Assembly: GCA_963748095.1 (NCBI GenBank)
Contig: CAVVIO010000062.1
Span: forward strand, 1 to 40,376
DNA: 40,376 bases
Reading direction: 5' to 3'
Origin: CAVVIO01 sp963748095
GTDB lineage: Bacteria > Bacteroidota > Bacteroidia > Bacteroidales > UBA10428
The position numbers and the translations under genes were made by a program. The number at the start of each line of letters is the position of its first letter. Within the stretch, counting starts at the first letter, position 1. The notes beneath the pieces were generated by a model. That model searched no databases, had not been told where the DNA came from, and was given only the letters and a program-made list of their open reading frames with translations. Below, in pieces: positions 1 to 8,920 of the stretch.

Positions 1-456
1 ACCACTGGTCTCGACCCCTCTTCGCGGCGTGAGATATGGAATATCCTGATGAAACTGAAAAACGAAGGAAACACTTCCCTTATTCTTACTACCCATTATA
101 TGGAGGAAGCTTCATTCCTATGCGATCGTATCATTATTATGGACAAGGGCATAATACTGGCACAAGGGAATCTTGATGAATTATTGACAACCTACAATAT
201 CGGTGAAGTCATTGAATTTTCATTTAGCGGGATTGTACCCGGTTTTTCATTCGGTGAACATCAGGGAATAAAAAAGAAAAGCTGGAACGGGCAAACTCAA
301 AAGGGGAGATTGGAAGTGGAAGCAATTGTTGATATTTTACCACTGTTCATGGAATATGTTCAAAAGAATCAATTAACTCTGCAATCGCTTGAGTGCAGGA
401 AGATGACCCTCGAAGACCTGTTTATTTCCATGACCGGAAGAAAATTTACCGACTAA
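1..456 (+). CDS. ABC transporter ATP-binding protein, C-terminal part (cut by window edge)
   Basis: The reading frame is open from base 1, so only the last 151 residues are present and the Walker A and most of the signature region lie outside the window. The visible part starts with the Walker B/D-loop end (TGLDP) and has the H-loop in LTTHYMEEA, followed by CDRIIIMDKGIILAQG. This is the standard end of an ABC-2 family nucleotide-binding domain, with a C-terminal extension of about 80 residues as in the CcmA/DrrA group. It would power the permease encoded 10 bases downstream, probably for export of a drug, lipid or polysaccharide. The substrate cannot be read from the sequence. Confidence 0.93.
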   Translation, partial: TTGLDPSSRREIWNILMKLKNEGNTSLILTTHYMEEASFLCDRIIIMDKGIILAQGNLDELLTTYNIGEVIEFSFSGIVPGFSFGEHQGIKKKSWNGQTQKGRLEVEAIVDILPLFMEYVQKNQLTLQSLECRKMTLEDLFISMTGRKFTD

Positions 457-466
457 TCGCGAACTT

Positions 467-1570
467 ATGAACTCACCATTATACCAATTAATTGTAATAC
501 GTTTTAAAGAATTTATCAGGGAACCCGGAATTATTTTCTGGTCTTTGATTTTTCCTGTTTTAACAGCCTGGGTGTTGGGAATTGGTTTCTCTAAAAGAGG
601 GGAATTGACACAAAATGTAGCCCTGATTGAAACCGGGGGTATTCATAATGTTCAGTTACGTGATTTTTTGAGTGATGCTGAAAAAGAATACAATGACCAG
701 CATGATTTAGTTGCCTATAAAAAAACCTTACAAAATGATAAATTAGGTAAATCTACCTATAAGTTCATTATATCTACTCCTGCCGATGCGATTCTTATGA
801 TCAAAAAAGGGATATCAATCATTTCCCTGCGCGAGGAGAATGACTCGTTGTATTACAAGTTCGATCCCAGAAACCCGGAAGCCAAACTCAGCTATATTCT
901 TTTATCCTCAGCCATCCGGCATGAAAATTTTGTACACGAAACGGCAAATATCAAACCCCTTGAAACAGTTGGGACCCGGTATATCGATTTTCTTATTCCC
1001 GGGTTAATTGCCCTGGATATTATGAATTCTTTTCTTTGGGGCATAAGCTATGCTCTTATAGAGATGCGGGCAAAAAAACTGTTACGCAGGATGATGGCCA
1101 CACCAATGCGTAAATCTGATTTTATCTTTTCGCATTTTGTAGCCCGGGTAAGTCTGGCAATTATTGAAGCGCTCATTCTGTTTGTTTTTGCCAAATATTA
1201 TTTTAACATTACTGTCCAGGGGAGCAAGCTTGCCCTGGTGCTGGTATTTCTGGCAGGTAATGTCTGTTTCACCGGTCTGGGAGTATTGCTTGCTTCTCGT
1301 ACAGCCAACCTGCGCATAGGTAATGGTCTGATGAATGTGGTTACCCTGCCAATGACGATACTTTCCGGAATATTTTTCAGTTATCATAATTTTCCCGCGT
1401 TGGCAGTGAAGATAATTCAAAAATTACCCCTTACCGTACTGGCCGACAATTTAAGAAGCATTTTCATCGAAGGTGCCGGTCTAAAAGATGTTTTCCCGGG
1501 AATTGCAATACTTACTCTATCGGGGATGCTGTTTTTTGCCATTGGAATAAGGATATACAAATGGTATTAA
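467..1570 (+). CDS. ABC-2 type transporter permease
   Basis: This 367-residue inner-membrane protein is the expected permease partner of the ATPase just upstream. One hydrophobic segment lies near the N-terminus (about residues 20-40), followed by a soluble loop of about 130 residues. A cluster of five or so membrane helices starts near the motif RYIDFLIPGLIALDIM. That motif, the following AKKLLRRMMATPMR stretch and the topology are typical of the ABC2_membrane family (YhhJ/DrrB-like exporters). The gene ends by overlapping the convergent ispD gene by four bases. The exported substrate is unknown. Confidence 0.93.
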   Translation: MNSPLYQLIVIRFKEFIREPGIIFWSLIFPVLTAWVLGIGFSKRGELTQNVALIETGGIHNVQLRDFLSDAEKEYNDQHDLVAYKKTLQNDKLGKSTYKFIISTPADAILMIKKGISIISLREENDSLYYKFDPRNPEAKLSYILLSSAIRHENFVHETANIKPLETVGTRYIDFLIPGLIALDIMNSFLWGISYALIEMRAKKLLRRMMATPMRKSDFIFSHFVARVSLAIIEALILFVFAKYYFNITVQGSKLALVLVFLAGNVCFTGLGVLLASRTANLRIGNGLMNVVTLPMTILSGIFFSYHNFPALAVKIIQKLPLTVLADNLRSIFIEGAGLKDVFPGIAILTLSGMLFFAIGIRIYKWY

Positions 1571-2235
1571 TACCCATCCATCAATGCTTTGGCTATAAGT
1601 AAATCTGTTGGTGTGGTGATTTTTATATTTTCAATATTTCCTTCTACCAGTTGAATAGTAATGCCCAGTTTTTCAACAACACTGGCATCATCTGTGAATT
1701 CAGCAGTATATGGCTGTTGATAAGCTTCTGATAATAAGTTGCTTTGAAATACCTGGGGTGTTTGTACCAGACGGAATTGTGAACGGTCCACTGCTTTACT
1801 ACCTGGTTCGTCGATCTGTCTGATCGATTCAGAAATTGTAATCACGGGTATTGCATTCCCTGATTTTTCGGCTGTCACAAAACATTTTGAAATAGTTGGA
1901 ATACTCACCAGGGGTCGCACTCCGTCATGTACGGCAATTAACCCGTTTTCATTGATTTCTGCGAGTGCATTTTTCACCGAATGAAACCGGGTGGTTCCCC
2001 CGGCTACACAACGGTGTGGGATATGAAAATGATATTCCCTGCATAATTGTTCCCACTGGCCGAATACAGATGCAGGCAAGGTTATAAGAATTTCCATACT
2101 ATCGTCATACCGGTAAAATACTTCTATTGTATGCATTAGCACCGGTTTTCCTTTCAATAATATAAACTGTTTCGGAATACCGGCCTTCATGCGAGTGCCT
2201 GTTCCCCCGGCTACAATTATTGCGTATTTCTTCAT
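1567..2235 (-). CDS. ispD: 2-C-methyl-D-erythritol 4-phosphate cytidylyltransferase
   Basis: IspD joins CTP to 2-C-methyl-D-erythritol 4-phosphate in the cytoplasm, the third step of the non-mevalonate (MEP) isoprenoid pathway. The 222-residue length is normal. The nucleotide-binding signature GGTGTRM (residues 10-16) with PKQF (21-24) is present, as are AVHDGVRP (about 101-108), the QTPQVF motif (158-163), TDDAS (181-185) and the terminal IKITTPTDL. The gene stands alone, convergent with and overlapping the ABC permease by four bases. In some species this family is fused to IspF; here it is not. Confidence 0.97.
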   Translation of the reverse strand: MKKYAIIVAGGTGTRMKAGIPKQFILLKGKPVLMHTIEVFYRYDDSMEILITLPASVFGQWEQLCREYHFHIPHRCVAGGTTRFHSVKNALAEINENGLIAVHDGVRPLVSIPTISKCFVTAEKSGNAIPVITISESIRQIDEPGSKAVDRSQFRLVQTPQVFQSNLLSEAYQQPYTAEFTDDASVVEKLGITIQLVEGNIENIKITTPTDLLIAKALMDGY

Positions 2236-2313
2236 GCTGTTATAAGCAGTTCTTTTAATTATGTGCTAAATTTACAAAAACACATCTGTTGGCATAATAC
2301 AAATGAAAATAAA

Positions 2314-2979
2314 ATGATCACAAACACTGTTTTTTCATTTCTCGAGCAGCTCAAACTCAATAATGATCGTGATTGGTTTCATGAAAATAAAAAGTTATAT
2401 GACCAGGCGAAAACAGATTTTGAGCTTTTTGTAAACCTTATGATTAATGAGGTCGGAAAATTTGACAAGGAAGTAGTAAGTGTATCGGCCAAAGAATCTA
2501 TATTCCGCATTTTCAGGGATGTACGTTTTTCCGGGGACAAATCTCCCTATAAAACCAATTTTGGTGCTTTTGTTTCTGCTGGTGGAAAAAAGAGCAGCAT
2601 GGCAGGATATTATTTTCATGTTGAACCAGGAAATTGTATGCTTGCCGGGGGGATCTATATGCCTCCTTCACCAGCGCTGAAAGCTGTTCGTCAGGAAATT
2701 TATGAAAATACAGAAGAATTCAAAGAAATAATTTCGGCTCCCGATTTCATCAACAATTTTCATCAGTTGGAAGGTGATAAATTATCGGCAGCGCCCAGAG
2801 GATTCCCCAGAGATTTTAAAGATATTGACCTGTTGAAGTATAAAAATTACCTGGTGATGCACGAACTCAGGGATAAAGAATTAAAAGAGAAAGATTTCTT
2901 GACTAAAATGAGTTCAGTTTATAAAGCAATGACCCCGTTAAATCATTTTATCAACCGGGCTATTATAGAGAATATCTGA
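2314..2979 (+). CDS. DUF2461 domain protein (TIGR02453 family)
   Basis: The family signature RDVRFSGDKSPYKTNFG is followed by a glycine-rich GYYFHVEPGN and GGIYMP, which identifies the widespread DUF2461 family of unknown function. The ATG at 2314 (MITNTVFSFLEQL) gives 222 residues, the usual family length. An upstream in-frame ATG at 2263 would add 17 residues unlike the family, so I prefer 2314. The sequence looks soluble, with no signal peptide. It is convergent with the receiver gene, five bases apart, and no operon partner is evident. No biochemical role should be assumed. Confidence 0.88.
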   Translation: MITNTVFSFLEQLKLNNDRDWFHENKKLYDQAKTDFELFVNLMINEVGKFDKEVVSVSAKESIFRIFRDVRFSGDKSPYKTNFGAFVSAGGKKSSMAGYYFHVEPGNCMLAGGIYMPPSPALKAVRQEIYENTEEFKEIISAPDFINNFHQLEGDKLSAAPRGFPRDFKDIDLLKYKNYLVMHELRDKELKEKDFLTKMSSVYKAMTPLNHFINRAIIENI

Positions 2980-2984
2980 TGGGT

Positions 2985-3395
2985 TTAACAGAAATGCTTT
3001 GAAAATAAACGGTACAGCTCGTCGAAATTAATGGGTTTACTTATATGATCGTTGCAACCGGCATCGAAACATTTCTTGATCTCTTTCGGCATGGCATAAG
3101 CCGTTTGGGCAATTATAGGTACCTTTGTATTGATCTCACGAATTTGCTGGGTAGTATTGAAACCGTCAAGTATCGGCATTTTCATATCCATCAGGATCAT
3201 ATCCACAGAATTTTCTGATTTCATAATATCTATGGCATCCTGACCGGTTCTGGCCCAGATTAAGTGTACATTTGTTTCTTCCAATGTGTATTTATATAGT
3301 AACCAGTTCATTTCTTCATCATCCACAACTAAAATACTTTTGCCATGTAAAAGTCTTACTATATCAATTTGTTCCGTTTTATCCGGGGAATCCAT
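2985..3395 (-). CDS. Stand-alone response-regulator receiver domain protein
   Basis: This 136-residue protein is a single receiver domain with no output domain. The acidic pocket D25-D26-E27 (VVDDEE), phospho-acceptor D70 (MDMKMP), T98 and K120 (SKPI) are all present, so it should accept phosphate. The sequence around AYAMPKEIKKCFDAGCND resembles the receiver at the C-terminus of hybrid histidine kinases. No kinase is encoded within the window, so its partner is elsewhere. A 12-bp perfect inverted repeat lies 32-92 bases upstream. It could act as a phosphorelay shuttle or a CheY-like protein-binding switch; the choice is inference. Confidence 0.93.
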   Translation of the reverse strand: MDSPDKTEQIDIVRLLHGKSILVVDDEEMNWLLYKYTLEETNVHLIWARTGQDAIDIMKSENSVDMILMDMKMPILDGFNTTQQIREINTKVPIIAQTAYAMPKEIKKCFDAGCNDHISKPINFDELYRLFSKHFC

Positions 3396-3426
3396 AGTCT
3401 TTATTAGGTGTAACTGTTAATTTATC

Positions 3427-3487
3427 TTAAAGTGATTTATAAATGGGATTTGACATAACAACCTATTTGTTTAAAAAATCACTTTAA
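3427..3487. repeat. 12-bp perfect inverted repeat upstream of the receiver gene
   Basis: TTAAAGTGATTT at 3427-3438 is exactly inverted at 3476-3487, with a 37-base A/T-rich spacer. It lies in the 284-base gap that forms the upstream region of the receiver gene (starts at 3395, minus strand). The long spacer argues against a terminator. A pair of half-sites for a regulator is possible but unproven. The rest of the gap is A/T-rich; TCCGGATAAT occurs twice near 3547 and 3580. Confidence 0.5.
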
Positions 3488-3679
3488 ATCAATAGTAGCT
3501 AATACGAAAAAAAAAATCTAAAGTTCAAATTATTTGAGTTTAATCTTCCGGATAATTTAATTTTTAACCGGAATTAGTCCGGATAATATCAAAAATCGAA
3601 ATGGCAGGATGTGAAATTTTTACTGATATATAAAATTGTCAGATCTAAATAGTGTGTTATGATAATAACTTATTGCACA

Positions 3680-4984
3680 TTACTTTTTGTTAGAGGAAGC
3701 AGCTTTTACGGCTTTTTGAATTAACTCATCCAATTTTTCACGAAGGGTATCGTATGAAAAATATTTTTTACCAAGTTTATAATTAAATTCACCAATCTCT
3801 TTGCGGAGAGCAGGATCATAAATTATCTTTTTCATTTCAGCTACAGATTCATCTGTAAGTTCACTATTTTCGATCATTACCGTTTTAAAACCTTTATTAC
3901 CGATATCCGGCATGTATACGGGTTTATAATTGTTCACAAAAACAGGACGTTTCGCCAGAACAGCTTCAACAAATGCATTTCCAAAGCCCTCGTATGTACT
4001 GAAATAGGTGCATGCTGTAGCTTGCGCATATGCATCGGATAACGAATAGTTTATACTGTTATTCTTTTGTACCAGTCCTTTATTATTGAACAGATGGTGT
4101 GCAAACGATACCCGGTCACCTAATTTCAATTTATGAATAAGATCGATCAATTCGAGATAATATTTACTGCCGGCATCATCGTTATAATTTCCTGTAATTA
4201 CCAGTTTAATTTTTGGGTCCTCCAATTTATCCAGCAGCTTTATTGCTGTTTCAATACCTTTTCTTCCTACCACCCGGGTAATCTGGAACAGTAATATATC
4301 ATCACATTGAAAACCCAGGTTTTGATGCAGGCAGCTGTTTTTTTCATTTACATTCCCGAAAGGCTGATCAAAGTCCATTACATTGGGAACAATCACCGAA
4401 TCACGGTTAAAGCGTTCTTTAAGTGTTTGTGCAGCATGTGTATTTATTACCGCATGAACCGAATTAGGCGCCTGCAACGGGAATGTCTCAGCCACGAATT
4501 TATTGATCCTTTCATAGGGAGATAAATACCGGTCGCCCCGTTCCCAGGCAAAATCATGATCATGTGTAATGGTAGGGAGGCCAAGGTGCAGCACTGCTTT
4601 TTTAATTGCCGATCCCATTTCGAGATGCGAAGGCAGGGCGGAAGCGTTTTCGGAAATCAGCAATTCTATTCCTTTTTCATGCACCCAATTGATGATTTTC
4701 TTATAAATGATCAATGCATAAAGTTCGATATGTTCTATCAGTTCGTCTTCATTATAATCGGGATGAAAGAATGCCTTTTTCTGACCCCAGTAGCTTTCGG
4801 GAGAAAAGAAGGACATTTCGGGGACCAGTGTTTCCCATTCGGGATCAATAGTCCGTTCTTCGTATTGACCTGAAATTATAAAAGTTTCATGCCCCATGCG
4901 ATGAAGCACTTCAATCCATTTTTCAGTTTCCAGTGCAACACCGTCAACACCACCTATCCGGCCGATAATAATTCCGATCTTCAT
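3680..4984 (-). CDS. Glycosyltransferase, GT4-like (GT-B fold)
   Basis: This 434-residue cytosolic enzyme has a two-domain GT-B architecture. The N-terminal acceptor side begins MKIGIIIGRIGGVDGVALE with a glycine-rich loop. The C-terminal nucleotide-sugar side contains ITRVVGRKGIETAI, LVITGN and the E-x7-E motif in YEGFGNAFVEAV (about residues 336-347), the hallmark of retaining GT4 enzymes. Donor and acceptor are not deducible. It lies downstream of the coiled-coil gene on the same strand, but a strong hairpin terminator separates them, so it is probably transcribed on its own. No further sugar genes adjoin it. Confidence 0.88.
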   Translation of the reverse strand: MKIGIIIGRIGGVDGVALETEKWIEVLHRMGHETFIISGQYEERTIDPEWETLVPEMSFFSPESYWGQKKAFFHPDYNEDELIEHIELYALIIYKKIINWVHEKGIELLISENASALPSHLEMGSAIKKAVLHLGLPTITHDHDFAWERGDRYLSPYERINKFVAETFPLQAPNSVHAVINTHAAQTLKERFNRDSVIVPNVMDFDQPFGNVNEKNSCLHQNLGFQCDDILLFQITRVVGRKGIETAIKLLDKLEDPKIKLVITGNYNDDAGSKYYLELIDLIHKLKLGDRVSFAHHLFNNKGLVQKNNSINYSLSDAYAQATACTYFSTYEGFGNAFVEAVLAKRPVFVNNYKPVYMPDIGNKGFKTVMIENSELTDESVAEMKKIIYDPALRKEIGEFNYKLGKKYFSYDTLREKLDELIQKAVKAASSNKK

Positions 4985-5020
4985 TTTAATACATTTTTAA
5001 TCAATGATGTATAAAGTTAT

Positions 5021-5056
5021 AAAAAAAGAGTTGCATCTGAACAGAAACAACTCTTT
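5021..5056 (-). terminator. Rho-independent terminator of the coiled-coil gene
   Basis: AAAGAGTTG (5025-5033) pairs with CAACTCTTT (5048-5056) around a 14-base loop. On the minus strand the stem is followed by a run of seven T. It lies 26 bases past the stop of the gene ending at 5082, the right place to end that transcript before the glycosyltransferase. Confidence 0.85.
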
Positions 5057-5081
5057 AAGAATTATGTTAATGGGATTTTTC

Positions 5082-5996
5082 CTATCTCAGGGCAAAAGTG
5101 GTATTGCCAATTTCGTTTCCTTCGGCATATAAAATTGCCTGGTAAGTTCCCGGAATAAGATCCTGATCCTTATCCCAGAATATACACATATCGATATCCT
5201 TGTTCTCGTATTCCACTTGCCTTACTGCAGAATAAACCAACTGTTGGCTATTCACTTCAAACAAGTTGTCGGCGCTTGTTGTCAGAACAATATTATCCGG
5301 GCGGACCAACCGGAGATACACATCTTTGGTTCCGGCTTTTGCAACGGCATTCTCACGAATAGTAAAGCAAACCCTTATTTTTGTTATCTTACTGATCTTG
5401 TCTTTCGGTTTACTGTTTTTATTCAACGGATCGACCTGCATATTTTTAGCAATGAGTGCGGAGGCCAGGTTCACCTTTGATGTCAATTCTTCACGTTGCT
5501 TACTCAGCTCCTGGTTATTCTTCTGTGCTTCATTTAATTTCGATCTGACCTGGACGTTTTCTGCCGTTAATTCCTGATTTTTAGTATTCAGTGAATCGAT
5601 CTGCACAATATAACTACGCATTACCTGGCGAAGTGTCAGCAACTCATTTTTGTACATGCGTATTTTTTCATAGTTGGCAGCCTGAACATGCAGCAGCTTG
5701 CGGATTTTATCCTGTTCTGCTTCCAGTTTGAGGTTGATGGTATCGTTTTGCGTTTTTAACGAATCGTATTCCACAATCATATTATTCAATTCACCCTCAA
5801 GTTTCTTTTTATCATCGTCGAGCATCACGTTCATCTGCTTGCTCGCTTTTAACTGTTGATAGAGTTTCACACTTAATGCAGCAGCAATAACAATTAATGT
5901 AACAAGAATGAATACTACAAACAAAGGAACTTTCCGGCGCGGTGGTTCCAGGTATGGGTGGTTTCCCGTAGGGGTGCTGTTTTTGGTAGTTTCCAT
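5082..5996 (-). CDS. Membrane-anchored coiled-coil protein, function unknown
   Basis: This 304-residue protein has a short cytoplasmic, proline-containing N-terminus and one membrane helix (about residues 24-44, VPLFVVFILVTLIVIAAALSV). A long heptad-rich segment (about 45-178, dominated by K, E, Q, N and L) predicts a coiled coil. The C-terminal domain of about 100 residues is beta-rich (KITKIRVCFTIRENAVAKAG to the end). No cleavable signal is seen, so the body would project into the periplasm. I know similar proteins as conserved Bacteroidota hypotheticals without assigned function. A clear -7 promoter element and a terminator make this a single-gene unit. Confidence 0.85.
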   Translation of the reverse strand: METTKNSTPTGNHPYLEPPRRKVPLFVVFILVTLIVIAAALSVKLYQQLKASKQMNVMLDDDKKKLEGELNNMIVEYDSLKTQNDTINLKLEAEQDKIRKLLHVQAANYEKIRMYKNELLTLRQVMRSYIVQIDSLNTKNQELTAENVQVRSKLNEAQKNNQELSKQREELTSKVNLASALIAKNMQVDPLNKNSKPKDKISKITKIRVCFTIRENAVAKAGTKDVYLRLVRPDNIVLTTSADNLFEVNSQQLVYSAVRQVEYENKDIDMCIFWDKDQDLIPGTYQAILYAEGNEIGNTTFALR

Positions 5997-6031
5997 ATTT
6001 TTTATTTAGTGTTTAATTTTAAAAATTATAA

Positions 6032-6039
6032 CAAAGATA
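6032..6039 (-). promoter_or_regulatory. Bacteroidota -7 promoter element for the coiled-coil gene
   Basis: The plus strand CAAAGATA reads TATCTTTG on the minus strand, an exact match to the TAnnTTTG -7 consensus of the Bacteroidota primary sigma factor. It lies 36 bases upstream of the start codon at 5996. No clear -33 TTG element was picked out. Confidence 0.6.
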
Positions 6040-6364
6040 TAATAACTCACTATAGCTTAATAACTAATGTATGAAATTTTTAAAACAATCGAAGATCATT
6101 TTAATTTTAACCTGAATCCGGCTTCTTTATTGCTTAAACATCTTAAAATTAGAAATGTAAAATACTAAAAACTGTGTTTCCCCAGCCAGTCATCAATATT
6201 TAATGTTTATCTGTCAAACTGTTTGTGATAATTAAAAACAAATTAAAGTTTATACCGTTTGACTAGTAATCAGGGGATATACTTCCGGAAGTTATATATG
6301 AGTAAACTTTTAATCCGGATGAAGTATTACTTGATTTAATTTACCGAACACTAGTCAGAATTAT

Positions 6365-6372
6365 TACTTTTG
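6365..6372 (+). promoter_or_regulatory. Bacteroidota -7 promoter element for the PHP gene
   Basis: TACTTTTG matches TAnnTTTG and lies 25 bases upstream of the TTG start at 6398. It would give a leader of roughly 20 bases, which supports the chosen start. Confidence 0.5.
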
Positions 6373-6397
6373 ATTCTTTTTTAAAATATCAGATAGA

Positions 6398-6964
6398 TTG
6401 GAAAACCAGGATTTACATATTCATACCATTTATTCCAGCGGCGACGGGGCACTGGTACCTCAGCAGACACCCCAGTTAATTGCCGAAATAAAACATGCAC
6501 GGATTATAGGTGTCAGTGATCATTTTGAATACATCCGTACCTCTCGTTTTGATGAATACCGCGATGTACTAAGATCTCTGGGACTGAAAGTAGGTACCGA
6601 AGTTGACGGGAGCCGGTTAGTTTCTGAAGCCGTAACGTTGGATTTTGATTATTTTATTTACCATTGCCGGAATGAGAAATCAGAATATTCAGCTATTCAG
6701 GAATTTTTAGATACCGGAAAACCTTTGATAATTGCGCATCCTTATGCCATGGGCACCAACTTGGATAAAATCCCTCAAAGCTGTTATGTGGAAATTAACA
6801 ATCGCTATATCTGGAGGTACGACTGGCGTAATTATTTCGGAGAATATTTGAAAAAATTCAGATATGTATTTAGTTCCGATGCACATCAGCCACACTGGCT
6901 GAGCCAGCATGTTGCCAGACACGTTGCTGAAGAACTGGGGATAAAGGAAACACTTATCTTCTAA
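6398..6964 (+). CDS. PHP-domain metal-dependent phosphoesterase
   Basis: This 188-residue protein has the PHP metal-binding signatures in order: DLHIHT (H7, H9), SDH (40-42), GTEVD (66-70), AHPYA (113-117) and SSDAH near residue 160. PHP proteins hydrolyse phosphoester bonds using a multi-metal centre; relatives include histidinol phosphatase and the polymerase PHP domain. The length fits a single-domain PHP protein. The start is a TTG: no ATG is available before the HxH motif, an in-frame stop lies at 6371, and the -7 element fits. Substrate unknown. It is convergent with dnaG, 12 bases apart. Confidence 0.87.
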   Translation: MENQDLHIHTIYSSGDGALVPQQTPQLIAEIKHARIIGVSDHFEYIRTSRFDEYRDVLRSLGLKVGTEVDGSRLVSEAVTLDFDYFIYHCRNEKSEYSAIQEFLDTGKPLIIAHPYAMGTNLDKIPQSCYVEINNRYIWRYDWRNYFGEYLKKFRYVFSSDAHQPHWLSQHVARHVAEELGIKETLIF

Positions 6965-6976
6965 TAATGATTTCTT

Positions 6977-8920
6977 CTAAACAATTATCCTGTCACCAAG
7001 ATTTTTAGACAGATTTTTCTTTAATTCATTGAGTATAATATACCGTTGCTGCAACAGGAGGATGTCTTCGTTTACATTGTTCTCCTGTGCCAGTTTTAGC
7101 TGTTCATGGGTTTCGCGGATAAGCTGCATAACCTTTTTATTTTTAAAAGCGAGGACCGTCTCGGGAACAATCTCTTTAAGTTTCATATCTTCTGTCTCAA
7201 CAAAATTTTCGTTTTTCTGCCAGATCTTACTTAATCCGTAAGTCGGCGTAAGCAGGTCGACTGTTACCTGGCTGACTTCCAAATGCGGATGCTCAATAAA
7301 ATATTTTTCATCCAGGGGCTCATCGTTGTCTAGCAGCCGGCTGATTTCATCAAAGATAATGTTGTAAATGGGATGCTGAAATTCCAGTTCGTCATTACGG
7401 ATTTCCTGTACAATATACCGGGCTACCGGAATATATACCTTTTCCTTACTTTCCGGCTGATCCACAGCAAATTCCATATTTCCGTAATTTAGCAACAAGC
7501 GGATGAGGTCCTTCTCAAGCAGATATTTGTTATCACGTATGAATTTTTCCTGTTGTATGGTTTTTTCTTTGGAGAGCGGAAGGTCGTCATACCTGACTTT
7601 ATTAAATGTTTGTTGCGCTTTTTGTCGCCGCAGCTTATTGGTTTCAGTGTATAACAGTTCTTCATCAATATCGAGCATTTTGCTGCATTCCCTTATATAA
7701 ACCGTACGTGTAATACCATCGGGAATAACGGCAACCGACTTTACAATGTCTGTAATAAGCGTAGCTTTCTTTACAGGATCGTTAGCGGCATCTTTCAGCA
7801 GCAGTGCCGATTTAAATTTAATAAAATCGCTTTCGTTCGATTTAATATATTCCAGGAATTCGGAAGCATTGCGGCTTTTGGCAAACGAATCGGGATCTTC
7901 TCCCTGGGGAAGTAAAACTACCTTTACATTCAATCCTTCTTCCAATATCAGGTCAATCCCCCGCAAAGATGCTTTTATTCCGGCTTCGTCGCCATCGTAA
8001 ATAACCGTTATATTTTTTGTAAACCGTTTTAGTAAACGGATCTGTTCCACAGTAAGTGAAGTGCCTGATGAGGATACTACATTGTCGATCCCTGCCTGGT
8101 GCATGGATAATACATCGGTATATCCTTCCACCATGAAACATTTATCGTATTTGATGATCGACTGGCGGGAAAAATACAGCCCGTAAAGCACATTGCTTTT
8201 ATGATAAATTTCCGATTCGGGTGAATTAAGGTACTTGGCAGTTTTCTCATCTTTTTTGAGAATTCTTCCGCCGAAACCGATTACCTGCCCGGAAAGACTG
8301 TGAATAGGGAACATTACCCGTCCGTGGAACCGGTCGAAAGTATAGTTGTCTTTTTGTATGGTCAGGCCGGTTTTTACTAAATAGTCGAGTTTATACCCGT
8401 TTTCAATGGCGGTTTTTGTAAAAGCATCCCGCTGTTCCCTGCTGTAACCCAGTTGAAATTTTTCAATACTGTCTTCCCTGAATCCTCTCTCATAAAAGTA
8501 GGCCAATCCAACAGACTTGCCTTCCTCGGTTTTTGAAAGGTTATCACTAAAATACTTACTGGCATAGGTACAAACTGCCAGTAAACTCTCGCGTTCGTTT
8601 TGTTGTTGTTTTTCGTCAGCAGAAAGTTCTTTTTCAATAATTTCAATGTTGTACTTTTTAGCCAGGTAGCGCAATGCATCCGGATATGAAAGTTTTTCAT
8701 GTTCCATGAGAAAACTTACCACATTGCCCCCTTTTCCCGAACTGAAACACTTGTAAATGCCTTTTGCCGGACTGACAAAAAAGGAGGGTGTTTTTTCATT
8801 TGTAAACGGACTCAGTCCCTTGTAATTCTGACCGGATCTTTTGAGATTCACAAACTCACTTATAACTTCTACAATATCAGCAACATCAAAAATCCTGTCT
8901 ATGGTAGGCTTGTCAATCAT
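6977..8920 (-). CDS. dnaG: DNA primase
   Basis: DnaG makes RNA primers at the replication fork. The 647 residues follow the normal order: an N-terminal zinc-finger-like domain (about 30-95), the RNA-polymerase core with a TOPRIM domain (EGYTD 265-269, DGD 309-311, DPD 342-344), and a C-terminal helicase-binding region. Three of the four usual zinc ligands are replaced: the CHC2 pattern C-x2-H-x17-C-x2-C reads S37, T40, C58, S61. I recall similar loss in primases of other Bacteroidota such as flavobacteria, so this is probably lineage divergence, not damage. The catalytic acidic residues are intact. It is transcribed alone. Confidence 0.97.
   Translation of the reverse strand: MIDKPTIDRIFDVADIVEVISEFVNLKRSGQNYKGLSPFTNEKTPSFFVSPAKGIYKCFSSGKGGNVVSFLMEHEKLSYPDALRYLAKKYNIEIIEKELSADEKQQQNERESLLAVCTYASKYFSDNLSKTEEGKSVGLAYFYERGFREDSIEKFQLGYSREQRDAFTKTAIENGYKLDYLVKTGLTIQKDNYTFDRFHGRVMFPIHSLSGQVIGFGGRILKKDEKTAKYLNSPESEIYHKSNVLYGLYFSRQSIIKYDKCFMVEGYTDVLSMHQAGIDNVVSSSGTSLTVEQIRLLKRFTKNITVIYDGDEAGIKASLRGIDLILEEGLNVKVVLLPQGEDPDSFAKSRNASEFLEYIKSNESDFIKFKSALLLKDAANDPVKKATLITDIVKSVAVIPDGITRTVYIRECSKMLDIDEELLYTETNKLRRQKAQQTFNKVRYDDLPLSKEKTIQQEKFIRDNKYLLEKDLIRLLLNYGNMEFAVDQPESKEKVYIPVARYIVQEIRNDELEFQHPIYNIIFDEISRLLDNDEPLDEKYFIEHPHLEVSQVTVDLLTPTYGLSKIWQKNENFVETEDMKLKEIVPETVLAFKNKKVMQLIRETHEQLKLAQENNVNEDILLLQQRYIILNELKKNLSKNLGDRIIV

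Larger units (their letters stand above)
5997..6397. other. A/T-rich divergent intergenic region
   Basis: This 401-base gap separates the divergent coiled-coil and PHP genes. It holds a promoter element for each gene (annotated separately) and a short imperfect dyad around 6213-6225 (CAAACTGTTTG). I see no convincing small gene or RNA. Confidence 0.5.
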
